Source: Dryococelus australis
Taxonomy: Eukaryota; Arthropoda; Insecta; Phasmatodea; Phasmatidae
DNA length: 64,000 nucleotides
Reading direction: 5' to 3'
Assembly: GCA_029891345.1 (NCBI GenBank)
Contig: CM056995.1
Location: 216,446,547-216,510,546, forward strand
In this document: positions 59,431-64,000 of the stretch, in pieces
How positions within the stretch are numbered: position 1 is the stretch's first letter
Layout of the letters: the number at the start of each line of letters is the position of its first letter
Translations under genes and position numbers: made by a program
Notes under the pieces: generated by a model
The model's database searches: none
The model's input: only the letters and a program-made list of their open reading frames with translations
Told to the model about the DNA's origin: nothing

Positions 59431-60573
59431 GTGCTTAATATGACACATATTTGTTTAGATAATAAATTATTGTCAACTGGTACATAGCTACGTTGCTTCT
59501 CTAGCAAGTAACGTAATTTTTATTGTTAATGGCAGCAGTGCATTAGAATTTCGAGAGAGAGAAAAAAAGGTATTATTATGTTTGAGCAGTTTTAAATGAT
59601 AAGAGAATAAATATTTGTTTTCATATATACGCAAACAAATTATCTTCTTTTTTCCTTGGTGCAGTTGTCATACAGGCGGCTTTAATAGTAAAATTTCAAC
59701 TAAAGTAGTTAACCGGACCTGAATCGAAAGTATGATTGATGGCTACAAGGGAAAACTCCTGTATGGCGGTGATTACATCCTGAGATATCTAGTACTTAAT
59801 GAAGTACAGTATTTGTGAAAAATTGAGGTAGAACACAGGACATTATTTACCTGCCGTAGTTTTTATTTTAAATTAGTTGGGCCTTTCCACAGACTAAAAT
59901 GTAAAATTGCATCTCTGTTTTCCTGTTATGAGTTGTGTTAGCCTATCTATACGAGAAAATAAAATTTAAAAGTTTTTATATTTTAAATCTTTTTGTCTGA
60001 TTTTAATTTCCACAGGGAGAGGAAAGCATTTTCAACGTTGGCCAGCCGGTAACCTCAGGATAAAACGCGAATATTAGTTCTTTGAAAGCTCGCTAGCAAG
60101 CGGTGAAATCTGTTTGCAATCGGAAGAAGTCTTGAAAAACTCTCGCTAGAATGCGCGAAGAAACCTTTCAAGCTCCAGCTCCAGCTCCGAGCTTCGTGGT
60201 AATATCGGCAATACAATTTTAATCGAAATTATTCGGGCACCGTAAGTGGACAACATGGATTTTTTTCTTCTTGTTCTTTAATAGTGGTCATTGTTTTGCT
60301 GAATTTTGGTCCACCATTCAAACTGCTTTACTCATAATTGTCAGCTTATTGCCGTAAATGACTCTCCGCGATTATTGCCTACGTAATATTTTGTCTCGCT
60401 TTGTCTGAAAACATTTCGTATCGTATGGTAATATAGTACTTATAGGATTATACGAAGTGACAACAAGGCAGCAACTGATGAAGTGATACATCATAGCAAA
60501 CATCACTTTTTTTTTCTTCACTTAATCACATAGTAACGAATTTGTAGGCGGTGTACGTGTTGCAAGGATGGTA
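59431..60573. other. No gene recognised
   Basis: AT-rich. A short GCTCCA triplicate occurs at about 60171. Nothing else assigned. Confidence 0.5.
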
Positions 60574-60996
60574 AAGACTGTTCACGATAAAGTGAGCACT
60601 TTTGAAATCAACCTTAGAGAAAAGTCACTACCCCTACCTGCGTATATTCTCACGGGCGCACTGAGTGACATGCACCCAGTAAAGTTGGTAACGATAGAGG
60701 GGAAAGTAGTTCCATATCTTAACGTCAAATAGAAAGTGATATGTAACCATTTGTGATAATATAAATTATTTCTATGGCTTTCTGTTTTTTTTAATGCATC
60801 GAAGTGTAACAATTACTAAAATTTTAAAATACTTACATTTCTAATCATTTTACAGTTTCACGTGACCGATGCATGAATAAAGCGATGAGGCCCATGGTAA
60901 TGATAATTTTACATAAGGCGGAAGAGCACATGACGTGCATGCAAATAGATATTAAGCAGGGTTTTCAAAAGTGCTCATTTTACCGTGAACAGCCCA
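60574..60996. mobile_element. GGCTGTTCAC MITE, long form
   Basis: AAGACTGTTCACGATAAAGT after TA (60572-60573), ending CATTTTACCGTGAACAGCCC with TA following at 60997. One of the best-preserved long copies; all landmarks present. Confidence 0.9.
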
Positions 60997-61965
60997 TAAT
61001 TGTATGGTGTCAACTGTAAACGGTAGGTAACACTGAAATCTCGTATAAGAAACGCCTGTAAAGAATGCAGTATCGTTTGTTGATCGAACGTGTATGACTT
61101 TTTTTTTTGCTACGGCTCAGATGCTTCACTAAATAATAGTCTCATGCAGCACTATAGTGGACACATAAGTTTTTTTATTGACTATTGAAATTAATAAAAA
61201 ATCTATAATTACGAAAAACACCTTAAACGCTTTCAGGCGGCTCAAATTTTATTTCAATGTATTTTTAATAGTTAAATTAATACCATTGAAAGTAATTTTC
61301 GAAATATTTTTAGTAAATATCTACACCAAAAATGATGTTTTCAACACTGAAATTAAAAGCAAATTTTGAAAACGAGGTGCATAAATATTCAATAAAAAAA
61401 ATTAGGGCTTTTTATATAATATTTTAATTATTTTAGCCAAATAGTGCATTTCGTGTTTAAAAAAAAAATAAATTTCTGACAACTGAATGGATCTACACGA
61501 TTTTTGTATAAAATTTGTTATTTCGCATTTTATTCCGTCCTGTCCCCTTCCAAGTATTACTAATTATAAACTGTTACTCCAATACAATTTTCTTTTATAT
61601 TCGCGTTAAAGAAACACAGTTTTTGCCTATGAATAGAGTAAATTTATGAAGGAAAATACAAAGTTAACAACAAGTTACTGTTATAACTAAAGAGCCTACT
61701 TTCATCTACTTGGGTGAAAATAAATTTAACAAAGTTCTTAAAACCATAGAGAATAGAGAGAATTTGGAGTCTTGTTGACGGCGATATCGTTATAGATGTA
61801 ACCAGACACACATGCGAAAATATCGAGAGAATCATTAACACACTTCCCTTACCGATTACTCGAATCCAGAATACCTCTTACTATAAGCTAACTTGCTAGC
61901 AACTTCATTATGAAGGTAAGATTCGGTGCATCAACTTTGAGTGTAATCAGTATAATGTTTTGGTA
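60997..61965. other. No gene recognised
   Basis: Very AT-rich spacer between two MITEs. Confidence 0.55.
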
Positions 61966-62386
61966 TGGGCTATTCAAGGTAAAATGAGCACTTTTGAAAG
62001 CCCTGCTTAAGATCTAGTTGAATGCACGTTGTGTATTATTCCGTCTTATGTAAAATTAATATTGCCAACGGGCTCATCTCTATATCCATGCGTCGGTCAA
62101 GTGAAACTGTGAAATTATTAAGAAAGTAAATACTTTTCAAATCTGTTTGTTTTTACACTTCGATACATTACAAGAACAGAAAGTGAAAGAAATAATTTCA
62201 ATCTATCACAAATGGTTACCTAACACTTTTTATTTGACGTTAAAATATGGCACTACTTTCCAGCCATCGTTACCAACTTACTGAGCGAATGTTACTCAGT
62301 GCACCCGTTAAAATATATGCAGGCAGGAACAGGGGAATTTTTCTGAGGTTCATTTCTATAGTGCTCACTTTATCGTGAACAGCCTT
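61966..62386. mobile_element. GGCTGTTCAC MITE, long form
   Basis: TGGGCTATTCAAGGTAAAAT after TA, ending CACTTTATCGTGAACAGCCTT. Orientation opposite to 60574-60996. All landmarks present. Confidence 0.9.
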
Positions 62387-64000
62387 CAAATAGGGTTTAC
62401 TAAAGTGAAATATCGACGTGGCAGTCATTTTGAAAATAATTGTCTTTGCGACCTAAAGCCTGTAAGCTTGCATTATATTCAGCAGCACCAATTTTGAGAA
62501 AAATTGGGTGGAAATTGGTTAACTACTTCCCGACATATAGCACAAAACTTAATTTTCTATTTTAAAGAAATCATACGAAAAGGCTTTTAAAGGAATTGTG
62601 TAAAAGAAGTTTATAATAAATACTGTCAGCATACAAAGTTGGGATGCATTTTGTTACTTTCTAGAATAGAAATGAAAATCTTACCTACATTATTGATATA
62701 GCTGCCTTTATGAAAACCAGCGTCTGTCACACAAATCGTGTAAGTTCGCTTGGCCTTTCGTAGCACTTATGGTGTGCGGAATTTGGTGTCAATTAGTTGC
62801 ATTGTTCTAAAAATGCGTCATAAATATTCCATTTCCACAACTGGTTCTAAATTATAAAAAGACTGGCAAAAGATGATATCTGTAGTACGCAATACTGATG
62901 CTTCCAATTTAAATATGAATGATTACGTTTATAGATATGTCATACATAATCTTATACATATATGTTAAACCGCTTTCAAAAAATTCCTGCACCACATAAA
63001 ACATGTAACTATACATTACCACACGTAGCACTACTTGCGAATAAAATTTGGTAGGAATAGTATGATTGGTCCTCGAGAAATAGCATAAAATTTCCATTTC
63101 TTCATATGACACTAGTCATAAAATGCGGGAAAATATGTATTGTATTAGCAAATTTGATGACTGTCATACATGCTGTCTGCATATAAAGTTCGGTTGAAAT
63201 AGTTTGAAAAATATGACATACAGCATACATTTTTACATTGCTGTTATTTTTAAAATATGTGACTAACCCCTTCAGTCACATAAATTTTGGCGCACCACAG
63301 AAATATGCCTTGTCGCATGAATTTGGGGGGCATCGTATAATTGTTACCAGAAATACAATATACAAACTTAATTTTTCTTGTGGTGTTATCTTCCAAAATG
63401 GTGGAGAATAGATTTTACGTATATGCTCGTTTGATGCACAGATACTTCCAGTATAAAATCTTGAGGCGAAATTAGTTATATTGTTTTCCAAAATATACCA
63501 ACTAGGCTAGAAAGTTTATATAGCCACCATTTTCAATATGAAAAATTGAAACTCAAAAAATAAATAATTTTATCCTGCATACAGTAGTGTGTCTGACAAA
63601 TCTGGTAAGAATCGATTGAATGTTGTGTGAGATATTACTTAAAAATTTATTTATTTTTATTACCACTACCTTAAAAAATTGCGCACCGAAGATAATCTGT
63701 GTAGACACAACTGATAGTTGAAATAGATACTGCCAGCTTACAAAATTGAGTCAAAACTATTCGCAAGTTTTCGAAGATATAGGATACTAAGATGAAAAAA
63801 AAAAAAAACTGTAAGTAATAATGTTGAAAAGAAAAAAATGTTTATCCTCTTAAAACACACCAGTAAACATCGGCTGTTATAGTACGATTTGTTTGCCAAA
63901 TTTCATCCAAATCTTTTAAGAGTTTCCCAAGATATGATACAGAAACCTTTTTTTTATGTAGCTCTATCTCACAAAGTGGTAGGAATAGGGGCAGGGCCTG
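62387..64000. repeat. Degenerate recurring segments, function unknown
   Basis: Several segments recur loosely: ATACTG(T/C)CAGC(A/T)TACAAA (62620, 63728), TGTCTGCATATAAAGTTCGG (63172), TTTGCCAAATTTCATCCAAATC (63892) and CCATTTTCAATATGAAAAATTG (63526). Such phrases are typical of old tandem or retroelement-derived repeats. No unit length could be fixed and no gene is visible. Confidence 0.35.

Noticed and set aside
62387..64000. CRISPR-like or regularly spaced array
   Set aside because: Recurring phrases are degenerate, unevenly spaced and in an animal genome; no repeat-spacer pattern.

Overview
The window looks like a repeat-rich, non-genic stretch of a large insect nuclear genome. It is AT-rich, full of TA, CA/GT and GA microsatellites, has no operon-like gene packing, and shows no intact host gene that I can recognise. 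Several repeats fit an insect. The tRNA-derived SINE present in seven copies, read as protein, resembles peptide fragments I recall from stick-insect (Phasmatodea) gene models, so a phasmid is my best guess. That guess rests on memory, not on a search. Nearly every recognisable coding segment is a decayed transposable element.

Layout. 1-5 kb: unassigned DNA, a short interspersed repeat and a composite repeat rich in GGTAA motifs. 5.4-6.1 kb: a relic of a Polinton/Maverick-type integrase followed by a non-coding block; the same order recurs at 46.6-48.2 kb, so the block probably belongs to the same element. 10.8-14.8 kb: two decayed genes encoding two zinc fingers, an acidic linker and a C-terminal 'LKERGYI' module, separated by a tandem array, with a third copy of the non-coding block behind the second gene. 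15.9-42.6 kb: mainly small non-autonomous DNA transposons. One roughly 425-bp family with GGCTGTTCAC ends has at least 13 copies in the window, including one nested in another. There are also a 695-bp element with TTA duplications, a 299-bp element with TTAA duplications inserted in a SINE, a 1.2-kb element with TA duplications, and further SINEs.

42.7-48.2 kb: the richest locus. It holds a third zinc-finger gene, a mariner-like transposase pseudogene next to its own internally deleted inverted derivative, then a DUF8207-like gene, a Polinton-type integrase with a chromodomain-like tail, and the non-coding flank block. 49.7-59.4 kb: three copies of an interspersed repeat ('X'), a gag relic of a Ty3/gypsy-like retroelement, a Cys/His-rich gene of an uncharacterised family kept in one frame with only two stops, and a GC-rich Jockey-like non-LTR fragment on the minus strand. 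The last X copy is about 20% shorter than its neighbour through many scattered small losses, which may reflect decay or poor assembly. 59.4-64 kb: two more GGCTGTTCAC elements and degenerate AT-rich repeats.

The genes do not form one pathway. The most coherent system is a Polinton-like element family (zinc-finger protein with a shared C-terminal module, DUF8207-like protein, integrase with chromodomain, common flank) left in three places in different states of decay. Coordinates of repeats without clear termini are approximate.
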